Source: an uncultured Clostridia bacterium (lineage in GTDB: Bacteria; Bacillota; Clostridia; TANB77; CAG-508). From it: a stretch of 56,063 bases of DNA. The stretch's first letter is position 1; each line of letters begins with the position of its first letter. The notes beneath the pieces are model-generated. The model saw only the letters and a list, made by a program, of their open reading frames with translations, had not been told where the DNA came from and made no database searches. This document shows, in pieces, positions 28,301 through 37,675 of the stretch. The stretch is taken from assembly GCA_944392425.1 (NCBI GenBank), contig CALXWM010000001.1, positions 87,589 through 143,651 on the forward strand. Direction: 5' to 3'. Position numbers and translations under genes: made by a program.

Positions 28301-31296
28301 TTGACGGAACATTAAACGGAGATACTTATACTCCAAACGAATATTCAGACTTTAAGCATTCTACAGTAACTTCATATATTGGAGACAAAAATGGAAATTA
28401 TCTAGCTCCACTTACTGTAAAAACTTCCTCAAGTTTAGGTAATGGTGTAGGAAATAAAGATATAGGACATGGATATACAACTGAAGGCGATACACAGTCA
28501 CCAATTTACTTAACAGGAATGAATGAGAGATTAGCAGCTGGTGGTGGAATGACATATATTTATTTAACATTTGAAGTTAAAAAATCAACAGATGAAAATG
28601 GAATGGATAACAGAATACAAATGGATGTTAATGTTGCAACTGGAGAAGCTGATGGTGTAGGTAAACAAAATATAGCGGAGATAAATAGTTATTCTACTTA
28701 TTATCGTTCTGGAGAAACTATACCAGGTTCATTAGATTCAGGAAATAAAGATAAAGATGTTGGAGGAAAAGTTGCTGGTTCAATAGATAGAGATTCAAAT
28801 GCTGGAAGTTTGACAAGCCAAGACTTGGATGACGAAGGAGACTTAATCATTACGGATAATCCAGTGACAAATAGAACAGAAGACGATACAGATAAAGCTC
28901 CAAATATTAGATTAGTATTTCCAGCAAATGACGACTATGAAAGAGTTGCAAGAGGATATGTATATGAAGATGAAAGAAACCAAGAATCAAATCAAGCTGT
29001 AGTTGGAAATGGTAGATATGATGAAGGTGAAACAAAAATAAATGGTGTAACAGTTCAATTAGTTGAATTAGTACAAAATGTTGATGCTAATGGTATACCA
29101 ATTAAAGATGCCAACGGAAATTATGAATATTTAGGTGAATACATTTGGAACGCAAGAACTTGGAAACCAGGAGAAAATGGAAATCAAGGACAATGGGTAA
29201 ATGTAAATAGTAGTGAAAACTCAGGAAGCCTAAGATACTATAGTGGTCAAGGAGACTCAGAAGAAAACCATACAGTATCACCAATTATTTCAGGTGTAGG
29301 AGCAACACAAATTTCTGGTTATACGTTCGGAGAAAATTCAACTGGTGAATATGTTTTCAAAGCTATGCCAGCAGGTGACTTTATAGTAAGATTTATTTAT
29401 GGTGACACTACTCAAACAGTACTTACAACAGCAGATGGAGAAGGTGCAGAAGTAGTAGAGTTATTAAAAAATGACACTACTGCAAATGTAGACTCACATG
29501 ATGGATATATTTCAACATCAGGATTAAATGCTAAATCTTACAATGGTCAAGATTATAAGAGTACAACATATCAATCAGTAAGAGATGGAGAAAATATAAC
29601 ATCAGTACCACAAAACTCTTCATACAATGGAATATATGGCTATGGATATGAGTATAATAGTGAAACTGGCGAGATAGTACTTGATAGTAATAATTACAAT
29701 ACTCAAAATTACAATTATACAGAAAGCAAACAACCAAGCAGAGGAGTAGCCGGAGAGGTAATTAGTAATTATATTAATGAAGAAGACGGTAGAGATAAGT
29801 CAGTAAATTACTATTACAATATAGGCGAAAGCCAAGTTCAAACAGGTATATCTGATGCAAAAGACGTTGGAAATGTAAGAGATGCTACTGATAACTATGG
29901 TAGAGGTATTGCGGGTATTGATGGGGAAGAAGACCAAACTATAGTAAATGGTAGGTCAGAAGTATTAACAGCAGGTCTTAAAGTTGCAAGTACAGATGAC
30001 TTAGTAGATGGAGCAGGAACTTCAGTAAATAAACAAATAGCAATGTTAAAAGGACTAATGGAAAATACTGAAATGGTAGCTCAAACTGGTGTAATTAATA
30101 CTGAAGTAGAGTGGAATACAAACATAACTAATGGTCAAAGCGTAAGCAACTCAAAAGACTATGTATTAGAAGACATAGACTTAGGTTTAGAAGAAAGACC
30201 AATAGCACAATTAAAAATGAATAAAGAAGTATCAAATGTAAGAATTACATTACAAAATGGTACAGTATTATTCGATACAAATAGACCAGTAACAAATATG
30301 CCATTTGCTGATCATGAAGGACATATAATAACATATGATCCAACAAATCCAAATGGAAGAGCATATAGATTAATATCAGTTGCAATAGCAAATAATAGCA
30401 CAAAGACACCAGAATTAATCACAACATACATGGACGAAGAGTTAATGTATGGTGCAAGAATTGAGGTAGACTACACATTTACTGTAACAAATGTTGGTGA
30501 AGTAGATTACTTAGATAAGCAATTCTACTACACAGGAACAACAAATGATACTAGTGCAAGCAATATATCTACAACAACTGCAAATACAGTGGTAGATTAT
30601 ATTACAAACAATATGCAGTTCTTACCAACAAACTCAAGCAATACAACATGGTCTATTAGAACAGTAAATGAGCTAACAACAAATCCAAATGCTGAAAATA
30701 ACAATTATCAAGATATTACAAACTTTGAAGCAAATAATAGTGAAGAAGGACCAACACTAGTTGGAAACCAAACAGAGTTAATTAATAATAAGTACTACAA
30801 TACATTAAACACATATAATACTATAGTAACAAACAAAACAATGGGAGATACAGCATTGTATCCAGAAAAGGCAAATGTAGACGCTGACGAAGAAGTTACT
30901 AACCCACAAAGCTCTATTCAAACAACAATGATGTTATCTACAACATTAACACCTGATTCTGGAGAAGACACTATGGTATACAACAACTTATCTGAAATAG
31001 TACAAGTATCTAACTCACAAGGTAGAAGATTAAAATGGTCAGTAACTGGTAACCAACCAATGGCAAACCAAGACTTAGGCTCAGATACACCAGTAGATGA
31101 ACAAGACGAAATTTATACTAAGGTAGACTTAGTAACACCTAAGGAAATAGATGCTGACAGTTCACAAGAAATATTAATACTTCCACCAACTGGTAGCAAT
31201 AGAAATTACACATTGTGGATTATAGTTGGAATAGTAGCTTTAGCAATTATTGCTGGAGGAGTAATACTAATAAGAAGATATTTTAAGAAGAAATAA
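25318..31296 (+). CDS. giant LPPTG-anchored surface protein with SdrD-B-like repeats
   Basis: A 1992-residue surface protein, second gene of a two-gene operon (13 bp gap, RBS AAAGGAGGAG). An N-terminal membrane/signal helix spans residues 10-32. An N-terminal domain with two cysteines (YYCGNPL, APNCLTG) and aromatic SWQWSSY motifs faintly resembles thioester-adhesin domains, but the reactive pair is not evident. SdrD-B-like modules start near residue 590 (GGYVWEDLGFTKESVINGRF) and residue 1215 (RGYVYEDERNQESNQAVVGN). DUF11-like parts follow (YRIVVRNQSQTFDTTVNEIVDYF). The end is a complete sortase signal: ILPPTG, hydrophobic helix, RRYFKKK. Probably covalently wall-bound and partner of the upstream protein. 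No sortase gene is in the window. Confidence 0.85.
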   Translation: MINIKRGNIIKIISMLLFVGIIAISFILTSFYSFTKTDVEDISLNAGGSVILGNIDGCNTYELYTMPSSDGRVYYCGNPLESSARRVTNSKQTDKYPVIMDGGYAASRQETTYNLIKSGKIAQSIAYAKWQGASNSELQNIIWASWQWSSYAPNCLTGNDGLALSVNSAGVQGRSQRFANFIYRALENENTFNYTYEPTEEDSKDIKVMIDQKATTYTVGPYKLDFSTSTQTTLDGQMALGDLVYDEIVNNYSGKFIWGQVTADITDENGGINTDVANVEVLDASGNVISTKFPKFGQEFYIRYTSSDKIKEICPNIYISFVPKIQGTSETYESSQVEYIIHDDYSGQVLKPVMRSYNYLYMDNIDGFVDLNKFNFGEYQNYENTLNDMKNFVENGLTNVAIAAGYPISDLTLDIGTKGNGYHLGIYTINGGQFYEGSAMIVTGKDNAGSITEYHIREIDGREWWTESIPDGFSGTILETRTRNKYKDFAMFQVGFGGGFSHREESDEYFDGESPSESAYDKLIKWLEENIRRAIVFDKDYPKITEQNKYLQSAVAVTITPPTVPGNPVPPVTPSKNVIEIKFPGRIINMYLGGYVWEDLGFTKESVINGRFDSDESKYAGIQVKLHDNNTGQVVATTTTDSNGAYGFKDLHPMHKYYVEFTYNGQIYQHTYYKDDLSGGYSTAQEKDSDRESLNQRFETIDSTPNNYETNKAYGLYIRIQASDGTYIPYNPSVYADGQNAGALRFCDVFEIFRQLNVNSKNINNSNHETMNSTYNTLNYERSYSDTEQSFKNKIQEIARNSGKTISDSELNSIWTFINHCLISAYTTNYPKEDRFVLDDVDNPQDGNVIGYPYLYNSKSDQSRNVDFGINQRDTADLALQKDVYKATVRVNGKTQTYMYNNKDSYIDENGNWDIPIRVADQAYSGLYNGVTRYTREIRKSEYLYDGTIYSSGGTDARDLKVYVTYRIVVRNQSQTFDTTVNEIVDYFDTSEYMFDGTLNGDTYTPNEYSDFKHSTVTSYIGDKNGNYLAPLTVKTSSSLGNGVGNKDIGHGYTTEGDTQSPIYLTGMNERLAAGGGMTYIYLTFEVKKSTDENGMDNRIQMDVNVATGEADGVGKQNIAEINSYSTYYRSGETIPGSLDSGNKDKDVGGKVAGSIDRDSNAGSLTSQDLDDEGDLIITDNPVTNRTEDDTDKAPNIRLVFPANDDYERVARGYVYEDERNQESNQAVVGNGRYDEGETKINGVTVQLVELVQNVDANGIPIKDANGNYEYLGEYIWNARTWKPGENGNQGQWVNVNSSENSGSLRYYSGQGDSEENHTVSPIISGVGATQISGYTFGENSTGEYVFKAMPAGDFIVRFIYGDTTQTVLTTADGEGAEVVELLKNDTTANVDSHDGYISTSGLNAKSYNGQDYKSTTYQSVRDGENITSVPQNSSYNGIYGYGYEYNSETGEIVLDSNNYNTQNYNYTESKQPSRGVAGEVISNYINEEDGRDKSVNYYYNIGESQVQTGISDAKDVGNVRDATDNYGRGIAGIDGEEDQTIVNGRSEVLTAGLKVASTDDLVDGAGTSVNKQIAMLKGLMENTEMVAQTGVINTEVEWNTNITNGQSVSNSKDYVLEDIDLGLEERPIAQLKMNKEVSNVRITLQNGTVLFDTNRPVTNMPFADHEGHIITYDPTNPNGRAYRLISVAIANNSTKTPELITTYMDEELMYGARIEVDYTFTVTNVGEVDYLDKQFYYTGTTNDTSASNISTTTANTVVDYITNNMQFLPTNSSNTTWSIRTVNELTTNPNAENNNYQDITNFEANNSEEGPTLVGNQTELINNKYYNTLNTYNTIVTNKTMGDTALYPEKANVDADEEVTNPQSSIQTTMMLSTTLTPDSGEDTMVYNNLSEIVQVSNSQGRRLKWSVTGNQPMANQDLGSDTPVDEQDEIYTKVDLVTPKEIDADSSQEILILPPTGSNRNYTLWIIVGIVALAIIAGGVILIRRYFKKK

Positions 31297-31316
31297 AATT
31301 TAATATATCTTAAAAT

Positions 31317-31354
31317 GCAAAACTAGGACACTATATGATGTCCTAGTTTTTTGC
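31317..31354 (+). terminator. terminator of the giant surface protein operon
   Basis: GCAAAACTAGGACA (31317-31330) pairs with TGTCCTAGTTTTTTGC (31339-31354), ending in a run of T. Confidence 0.85.
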
Positions 31355-31419
31355 GTATTTACAGTTTACAACTAATTTATTTTTTTCAAAAGTTGAAATA
31401 TATGTTTTGAAGCTGTAAA

Positions 31420-31560
31420 TTTGACAAAAAATTCGTACATCTATTGTAATTTTAAGCATTTTAAGATAAAATAAGTAAAAAATATATCACAATTTGTAAA
31501 ATACTTTTTTAGTTTACAATACTTATTTTGACAAAAAAATTCATGGACAAGTATTAAAAT
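31420..31560 (+). promoter_or_regulatory. spoIIE control region with two Spo0A-type boxes
   Basis: TTTGACAAA occurs at 31420-31428 and 31527-31535; its complement TTTGTCAAA fits the Spo0A box. Both copies continue into AAAATTC, so a longer unit is repeated 107 bp apart. The second copy also supplies a TTGACA (31528-31533) lying 21 bp before TAAAAT (31555-31560). A 21-22 bp spacing with Spo0A boxes is the known layout of spoIIE and spoIIG promoters in Bacillus. The other bases between 31355 and 31646 are AT-rich with no gene seen. Confidence 0.6.
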
Positions 31561-31646
31561 ATGCTTAATAAAAATTATGCAAGTTTGAAGTTTGAGCTTT
31601 AAATTAGCAATTTAAGTGTAAATTAAAAAAGTAAGAGGTGTGAAGG

Positions 31647-34094
31647 ATGTTACAAAATATTTCAAAAGAATTAGATTACGATGAAAATGAAAAACAAGTT
31701 AAAGTAAACAGTGACTTCAAAGAACTAGCCAAAAAAATATTTACAAAGCAAAATATTGCAGTATATTTATTAACATTTTTAATATCAATGGTTGGACTTG
31801 GTGAAGACAACTTAATAGCACCATTTGGTATTGCTTTTACAGCAGCATGCATAAGTAATGGAATGCCACTGGCAATTGTATTTATATCAAGCATTATAGG
31901 TACTACAGTCAAATTTGGTTTTAATGGCTTACTTATGTACATAGTTGCTTCATTAATAGTTTTGCTATTTTCAGTAATAGCTAAACCTAAAAGGGTTTAT
32001 GATGATTCTAACGAAAATGTTAGATTAGGTGCAAGGCTTACATTTGCGGTATTTGCAGTTCAATTAATATACATATTATTTACAGGATTTTATATGTATG
32101 ACTTTTTAACTGCTATAATGGTTGCTATTACAAGTTATATATTTTATAAAATATTTGTAAACTCGATTTCAGTTGTTAAAGAATATGGAATAAAAAGGGT
32201 ATTTACTGTTGAAGAGGTTATAGGTGCTAGCTTACTTTTAGCAATAGCCATATCTGCAGTAGGAAATTATAGCATTTTAGGATTTGGTGTCAGAAATATA
32301 TTTTGCATTTTTATGGTTTTGTATTTAGGATATAGAAATGGAATGCTAGTAGGGGCTACAGCAGGAATTACAATAGGTGTTGTTATAAGCATTCTAGGAG
32401 GAGAAGAACAAATACTCATTGCAGCTTATGCAATATCTGGTCTAGTGGCAGGACTTTTAAATAAATTTGGAAAAATAGGTGTAATAATTGGATTCATTAT
32501 AGGAAATATTGCTGTGGCATATGCTGCAAATGGTGGAGTGCACAATATAATTATGTTCCAAGAAATTTTAATTGCATCAGTTGGTTTGCTTTTTGTTCCA
32601 AAGATTACAAAAATAAATATAGAAGATGTTTTGCCAAATACTAAACTTTTGCCAGAAGCAGGTGGAAGTCTGGAAGAAAGTAGCGAAACTTTGGACAAAC
32701 TAAATAGTATTTCCAAAACAATTTCAGATATGGCAAATAATTACGAAGAAAACGATATTTATGATAGAAATTTAGAAATGTTTGAGGACGAGCTATTAAA
32801 TAGCTTAGATGGTTTAGAGGGCAATAATTTATACGATGATATATATAATAACGAAGACAATATAATAGAAGATATTTTCGAGTATTTGCAAGAAAATGGT
32901 GTGATGACTGACAATGGTCTTATAAGCGTATTTGCTAAGCATAACATATATTTAATGAATTCAGAAAATGACCACTTAAAAGCCGAAGAATTAGATGAAA
33001 TGCGTGAGATAATAAAGGCTATAAATACTGCATATAGAATTAGTAAAAACAATTTTATATGGCAAAAAAAGCTTGATGAAAATAATAAAAATGTATCAGA
33101 ACAATTAAAAAATGTTTCTAAAGCTATAAATAATATAGCAAATGGAATTAAAGAAAATGCTGATGAATATGAAAATGAAAAGAAAGAAGTAGAAGATCTT
33201 TTAAAAGAAAAAGGAGTAGCTTTAAAAGAATTATCTATTAAAAAAGAAAACTCAGGAAGAATTACAATAAATGCATATACAAATATTTGTGATAACTTAG
33301 AAGGAAAGAATTGCCCTATAAAGCCTATAGATAAAGTCTTAAGTAAAGTGTTTGACGAAAAATTTATGCTACAAGATCAAAAATGTGGAATAAGACTTAA
33401 CAAAAACATATGCTCATATTTATTTACATCAGATGATAGATATATTATTCAAACAGGTATAGCTAAAACTAAGAAAGATGATTCAATCGTTTCAGGAGAC
33501 AATATATCTCAAATAAGATTAGGCGATGGAAAATACATGCTTGCAATAAGTGATGGAATGGGATCAGGGGCTGATGCTAGAAGGAACAGCAAAATTGCAA
33601 TAAGCATGTTAGAAAGACTATTTAGTACAGGTTTTGACAAAGAAACTTCAATAAATTTAATAAACTCAGCCATTATGAACGCAAATAAAGAAGATATGTA
33701 TGCAACTCTTGATATTGAAATTTTAGATTTATATGCAGGAAAAATGCAAATATTAAAAAATGGTGCTTGTCCTACATATATTAAAAAGAAGAAGAATGTG
33801 AATATTATAAAATCCACATCATTACCTACAGGAATAATTAGCGATATTAGTGTTGATACCTATGATACAGATTTAACTGATGGCGATATAGTAGTAATAT
33901 GCAGTGATGGAATAATAGAATCTAATAAAGAGTATGCAAATAAAGAATTATGGGTAAAATATTTATTAGAAGAAATACAAACTGATTCTCCAGAGAGGAT
34001 TGCAGATATTATATTACATGAAGCTATAGACAATGATTTTGGAAAAGCTAAAGATGATATGACAGTAATTGCTTTTAAAGTAAATAAAAAATAA
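31647..34094 (+). CDS. spoIIE: stage II sporulation protein E (PP2C phosphatase)
   Basis: An 815-residue membrane phosphatase that dephosphorylates SpoIIAA and so activates sigma-F in the forespore. About ten hydrophobic helices occupy residues 40-320. A helical regulatory region, rich in Asn and Glu, spans about 320-590. The C-terminal PP2C domain has 'MLAISDGMGSGADARRNS' (about residue 630), 'GDIVVICSDGIIESNKE' (about 745) and 'KDDMTVIAFKV' at the end, giving the acidic metal ligands. Length and layout match Bacillus SpoIIE (827). RBS AGAGGTGTGAAGG. Its presence is the main sign that the organism sporulates. Confidence 0.95.
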   Translation: MLQNISKELDYDENEKQVKVNSDFKELAKKIFTKQNIAVYLLTFLISMVGLGEDNLIAPFGIAFTAACISNGMPLAIVFISSIIGTTVKFGFNGLLMYIVASLIVLLFSVIAKPKRVYDDSNENVRLGARLTFAVFAVQLIYILFTGFYMYDFLTAIMVAITSYIFYKIFVNSISVVKEYGIKRVFTVEEVIGASLLLAIAISAVGNYSILGFGVRNIFCIFMVLYLGYRNGMLVGATAGITIGVVISILGGEEQILIAAYAISGLVAGLLNKFGKIGVIIGFIIGNIAVAYAANGGVHNIIMFQEILIASVGLLFVPKITKINIEDVLPNTKLLPEAGGSLEESSETLDKLNSISKTISDMANNYEENDIYDRNLEMFEDELLNSLDGLEGNNLYDDIYNNEDNIIEDIFEYLQENGVMTDNGLISVFAKHNIYLMNSENDHLKAEELDEMREIIKAINTAYRISKNNFIWQKKLDENNKNVSEQLKNVSKAINNIANGIKENADEYENEKKEVEDLLKEKGVALKELSIKKENSGRITINAYTNICDNLEGKNCPIKPIDKVLSKVFDEKFMLQDQKCGIRLNKNICSYLFTSDDRYIIQTGIAKTKKDDSIVSGDNISQIRLGDGKYMLAISDGMGSGADARRNSKIAISMLERLFSTGFDKETSINLINSAIMNANKEDMYATLDIEILDLYAGKMQILKNGACPTYIKKKKNVNIIKSTSLPTGIISDISVDTYDTDLTDGDIVVICSDGIIESNKEYANKELWVKYLLEEIQTDSPERIADIILHEAIDNDFGKAKDDMTVIAFKVNKK

Positions 34095-34097
34095 TTA

Positions 34098-34130
34098 GAA
34101 ATAGGTGCTTTTATAAGCATCTATTTCTTT
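34098..34130 (+). terminator. terminator of spoIIE
   Basis: GAAATAGGTGCTT (34098-34110) pairs with AAGCATCTATTTC (34115-34127), followed by TTT. Confidence 0.75.
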
Positions 34131-34210
34131 GCTAAAAACAAGATACAAAAACAAAAAATATTTACGGAAATAATAAAAAAACAGAAAAATGTCAAAATTT
34201 TTAAAAAATT

Positions 34211-34326
34211 TGTAATATAAATTTAATATTATAAATAGAAATGTTACTTCCGCAGAATTAAAGGCTACAGAACATAAAAGGAAAACTGATTGGTAGCTTG
34301 ATATGTATATATATATATTATAGAAT
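34211..34326 (+). promoter_or_regulatory. promoter region of LRR-dockerin gene 1 (conserved with gene 2)
   Basis: A block at 34211-34252 ending GAAATGTTACTTCCG is nearly the same as 37676-37717 before the paralogue. Both are followed by TTGATA/TTGTTA, 17 bp, TAGAAT (here 34298-34303 and 34321-34326). The two genes therefore share a control region, with the ATGTTACTTCCG motif as possible operator. Confidence 0.6.
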
Positions 34327-34362
34327 AAATTAAAGTGAAAATTAATAGGGAGTGATATGAAT

Positions 34363-37300
34363 ATGAAAAAGTTGAAGTATTGTATACTTATAATATCAAT
34401 CTTAATAATTGCCTTAATAATAAGTGTATTAATAAAAAGGACAGATATCCAATATTTAATTAATGACAAAGCAAAAATGAATATGTCAGTATTAGCTGAA
34501 AATAATAGTTGGGATATATCAAAAGATGGAGATGGAAGCATAATAGCTACACTTTCAGCAGATGGAACTTTAACTATATCTGGAACTGGAGAAATGAAAG
34601 ATTGGAATATAAACGATTCTACAGATTGGCACAACAATGAATACATAGACTTGGTTAAAAATGTAGTTATAGAAGATGGAATAACAAGTATAGGAAGCTG
34701 GGCATTTTATGGCTGTAGAAGCTTAACCAATATAGAACTACCAGAAGGATTAACAAGTATTGGCAGGAGTGCATTTTATGGCTGTAGAAGCTTAACCAAT
34801 ATAGAAATCCCAGAAGGAGTAACAAGTATAGGAAGTTATGCATTTTCGGACTGTAGTAGCTTAACTAATATAAAACTACCAGAAGGATTAACAAGTATAG
34901 AAGAAAGAACATTTGATGACTGTAGTAGCTTAACCAATATAGAACTACCAGAAGGATTAACAAGTATAGATGAGTATGTATTTTATAGCTGTAATAGCTT
35001 AACCAATATAGAACTACCCAAAGGATTAACAAGTATAGAAGACAATACATTCTTTTTATGTTCAAGTTTATCAAATATAAAAGTTGATATAAACAATACC
35101 GAATATATGGATGATGAGGGAGTATTATATACAAAAGACGGCAAACAATTGTTACAATATCCACCTAAGAAAGAGGATATAAGTTATATAGTTTTAGAGA
35201 CAGTAACAAGTATAGGAAAGTATGCTTTTGATGACTGTAGTAGCTTAACCAATATAGAACTACCAAAAGGATTAATAAGTATAGGAGAGTATTCATTTTG
35301 GGACTGTAGTAGCTTAACAAATATAGAAATCCCAGAAAGAGTAACAAGTATGGGCAGTTATGCATTTTATGGCTGTAGTAGCTTAACCAATATAGAACTA
35401 CCAGAAGGATTAACAAGTATAGGAAGCAATGCATTTAATCACTGTAGTAGCCTAACAAATATAGAAATCCCAGAAGGAGTAACAAGTATAGGAAGTGGTG
35501 CATTTAGTTACTGTAGTAGCTTAACCAATATAGAACTACCAGAAGGACTAACAAGTATAGAAGTTGGAACATTTTATCACTGTAGTCACCTAACAAATAT
35601 AGAAATCCCAGAAGGATTAACAAGCATAGGAGATAATGCATTTGATGGCTGTAGTAGTTTAACCAATATAGAAATCCCAGAAGGAGTAACAAGTATAGGA
35701 GATAGAGTATTTAATAACTGTATAAGCTTAACAAATATAGAAATCCCAAAAGAAGTAACAAGTATAGGAAATATGGCATTTTATGACTGTAGTAGTTTAA
35801 CCAATATAGAACTACCAAAAGGATTAACAAGTATAGGAGAGTATGCATTTTATGGCTGTAGTAGCTTAACCAATATAGAACTACCAAAAGGAATGACAAG
35901 TATAGGAAAGGGGGCATTTGGGTTTTGCACTAGTTTAGAAGAAATTAAAATCCCAGAAGGAGTAACAAGTATAGGAGAATATATGTTTTCTCTATGTAGT
36001 AGCTTAACAAAAGCTATAATACCTAAAACAGTTACAACAATAGCTTCAAATGCATTTGGAGGTTACAAAAATCTAAATATATTGTGTGCAAGCAATAGTA
36101 CAGCAGAGTCATATGCAATAGAAAAAGGATTAAATTATACATTAGATGACATAGCTCCAAATGTAGAAATATCAAATAATGGAACAAATAATCCAGTAAA
36201 ACAAATGAATACAACAGTAACAGTAACAGATAACTTATCAGGAGTAAGTAGTACAAAATACTTATGGAGTACAAAAAGCGAAAATGTTCAAGAAAATGAA
36301 ATAACAAATGTATTAGAAGAAGGACAAACAATAACGACACCAAAAGAAACAGGAGAATACTATTTATGGATATTAGTAGAAGATAAAGTAGGAAACAAAG
36401 CTATAACCAAAAGTAATGTATTTAATATAGATAATACAGCTCCAACATTAGAAATACAATACACACCAAATACATATACAAAAGAAAATGTAACAGCAAA
36501 AATAACAGCAAATGAAGAAATTCAAGGAGTAGCAGGATGGACATTATCAGTAGATAAAAGAGTACTAACAAAAGAATATACAGAAAATACAGAAGAAACA
36601 ATAACAGTAATGGACTTAGCAGGAAATGAAACAACACAAGATATACAAATAAATAAAATAGATAGAGAAAATCCAACAATAAGTTTATCTTCAAATGGAA
36701 CTGTAGAGACAGTAAAAGAAGCAAATACAACAGTAACAGTAACAGATAACTTATCAGGAGTAAGTAGTATAAAATACTTATGGAGTACAAAAAGTGAAAA
36801 TGTTCAAGAAAGTGAAATAACAAATGTATTAGAGGGACAGACAATAACAACACCAAAAGCAACAGGAGAATATTATTTATGGTTATTAGTAGAGGATAAT
36901 GCAGGAAATAAAGCTATAACAAAAAGTAATTTATTTAATTTAGATAATACAGCTCCAGAGGGAGAAGTACAATATAATATTTCTGGAGATAAAAAGAGTT
37001 GTTTAGTAACAATAAGTTCTAATGAAGAGTTACAAGAAGTAACAGGATGGACATTATCAGTAGATAAGCAAAAATTAACAAAAGAATATACAGAAAATAT
37101 AGAAGAAAGTATAGAAATAAAAGATAAAGTAGGAAATATAACAGAAGTAAAGATAAAAATCACAGGAATTGAAGAACCTATGTTTAAAGTAAAAGAATAT
37201 ATAATAAAAGGAACATACATAAGAAATATACAACCACAAACAGTATATTCAAACTTTATAAAAAATATAGTAACAAATCAAAGTTATGAAATAAAAGAAG

Positions 37301-37560
37301 GAAATATAACAATAACAGGAATAGACAAAATAAAAACAGGCCAAAAATTAATACTAAAAAATACAACATATACATTAGTGGTAACAGGAGATATAAATGG
37401 AGATGGAGATATAAAATTAAGTGATTTATCAACATTAAAGATGCAATTAACAGGAAAAAGAAGTTTAACAGGAGCGAGTAAAGAGGCAGGAGATATAAAT
37501 GAAGATGGGGATATAAAATTAAGTGACTTATCAAAAATGAAGAAAATCATAATTGAATAA
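34363..37560 (+). CDS. BspA-type LRR surface protein with Ig-like repeats and C-terminal dockerin (paralogue 1)
   Basis: About 1065 residues. N-terminal hydrophobic helix (residues about 5-24) and basic KR, then the start of a wall-exposed protein. From about residue 105 to 550 come some 18 LRR_5 (BspA/TpLRR) repeats of 23 residues with the pattern LTSIGSYAFSDCSSLTNIEL. Two or three Ig-like modules follow (TVTDNLSGVSSTKYLWSTKS and EYYLWILVEDKVGNKA). An X-module-like segment precedes a type I dockerin with two calcium loops, DINGDGDIKLSDLS and DINEDGDIKLSDLS (from nt 37390). The start at 34363 rather than the ATG at 34357 is chosen by match to the RBS spacing of the paralogue. No sortase motif; I infer attachment by dockerin to the cohesin protein encoded at 42231. 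Confidence 0.88.
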   Translation: MKKLKYCILIISILIIALIISVLIKRTDIQYLINDKAKMNMSVLAENNSWDISKDGDGSIIATLSADGTLTISGTGEMKDWNINDSTDWHNNEYIDLVKNVVIEDGITSIGSWAFYGCRSLTNIELPEGLTSIGRSAFYGCRSLTNIEIPEGVTSIGSYAFSDCSSLTNIKLPEGLTSIEERTFDDCSSLTNIELPEGLTSIDEYVFYSCNSLTNIELPKGLTSIEDNTFFLCSSLSNIKVDINNTEYMDDEGVLYTKDGKQLLQYPPKKEDISYIVLETVTSIGKYAFDDCSSLTNIELPKGLISIGEYSFWDCSSLTNIEIPERVTSMGSYAFYGCSSLTNIELPEGLTSIGSNAFNHCSSLTNIEIPEGVTSIGSGAFSYCSSLTNIELPEGLTSIEVGTFYHCSHLTNIEIPEGLTSIGDNAFDGCSSLTNIEIPEGVTSIGDRVFNNCISLTNIEIPKEVTSIGNMAFYDCSSLTNIELPKGLTSIGEYAFYGCSSLTNIELPKGMTSIGKGAFGFCTSLEEIKIPEGVTSIGEYMFSLCSSLTKAIIPKTVTTIASNAFGGYKNLNILCASNSTAESYAIEKGLNYTLDDIAPNVEISNNGTNNPVKQMNTTVTVTDNLSGVSSTKYLWSTKSENVQENEITNVLEEGQTITTPKETGEYYLWILVEDKVGNKAITKSNVFNIDNTAPTLEIQYTPNTYTKENVTAKITANEEIQGVAGWTLSVDKRVLTKEYTENTEETITVMDLAGNETTQDIQINKIDRENPTISLSSNGTVETVKEANTTVTVTDNLSGVSSIKYLWSTKSENVQESEITNVLEGQTITTPKATGEYYLWLLVEDNAGNKAITKSNLFNLDNTAPEGEVQYNISGDKKSCLVTISSNEELQEVTGWTLSVDKQKLTKEYTENIEESIEIKDKVGNITEVKIKITGIEEPMFKVKEYIIKGTYIRNIQPQTVYSNFIKNIVTNQSYEIKEGNITITGIDKIKTGQKLILKNTTYTLVVTGDINGDGDIKLSDLSTLKMQLTGKRSLTGASKEAGDINEDGDIKLSDLSKMKKIIIE
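34680..36010 (+). repeat. near-identical 69-bp tandem repeats inside LRR gene 1
   Basis: The LRR array is encoded by consecutive 69-bp units that often agree nearly base for base, for example around TGTAGTAGCTTAACCAATAT. Such identity allows gain or loss of whole repeats in frame. Two longer, divergent repeats near 35060-35200 interrupt the array. Confidence 0.85.
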
Positions 37561-37675
37561 AAATAATTGAAGTTAGTGTAAAATTATTGTAGGCAAAATA
37601 TAAAAATTTTTTGATATATATTGAAAAAACACAACACATTATAGCAAAAATAATGAAACCAAGGAAAATAAAAAA

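Noticed and set aside
34680..36010. Regularly spaced repeats resembling a CRISPR array
   Set aside because: The units are contiguous 69-bp coding repeats in one open frame with no unique spacers; they code LRRs.
34865..37534. Several minus-strand open frames of 60-150 codons opposite the LRR-dockerin genes
   Set aside because: They mirror the 69-bp and Ig-module repeats of the plus-strand genes, are Leu/Tyr-rich nonsense, and have no RBS.
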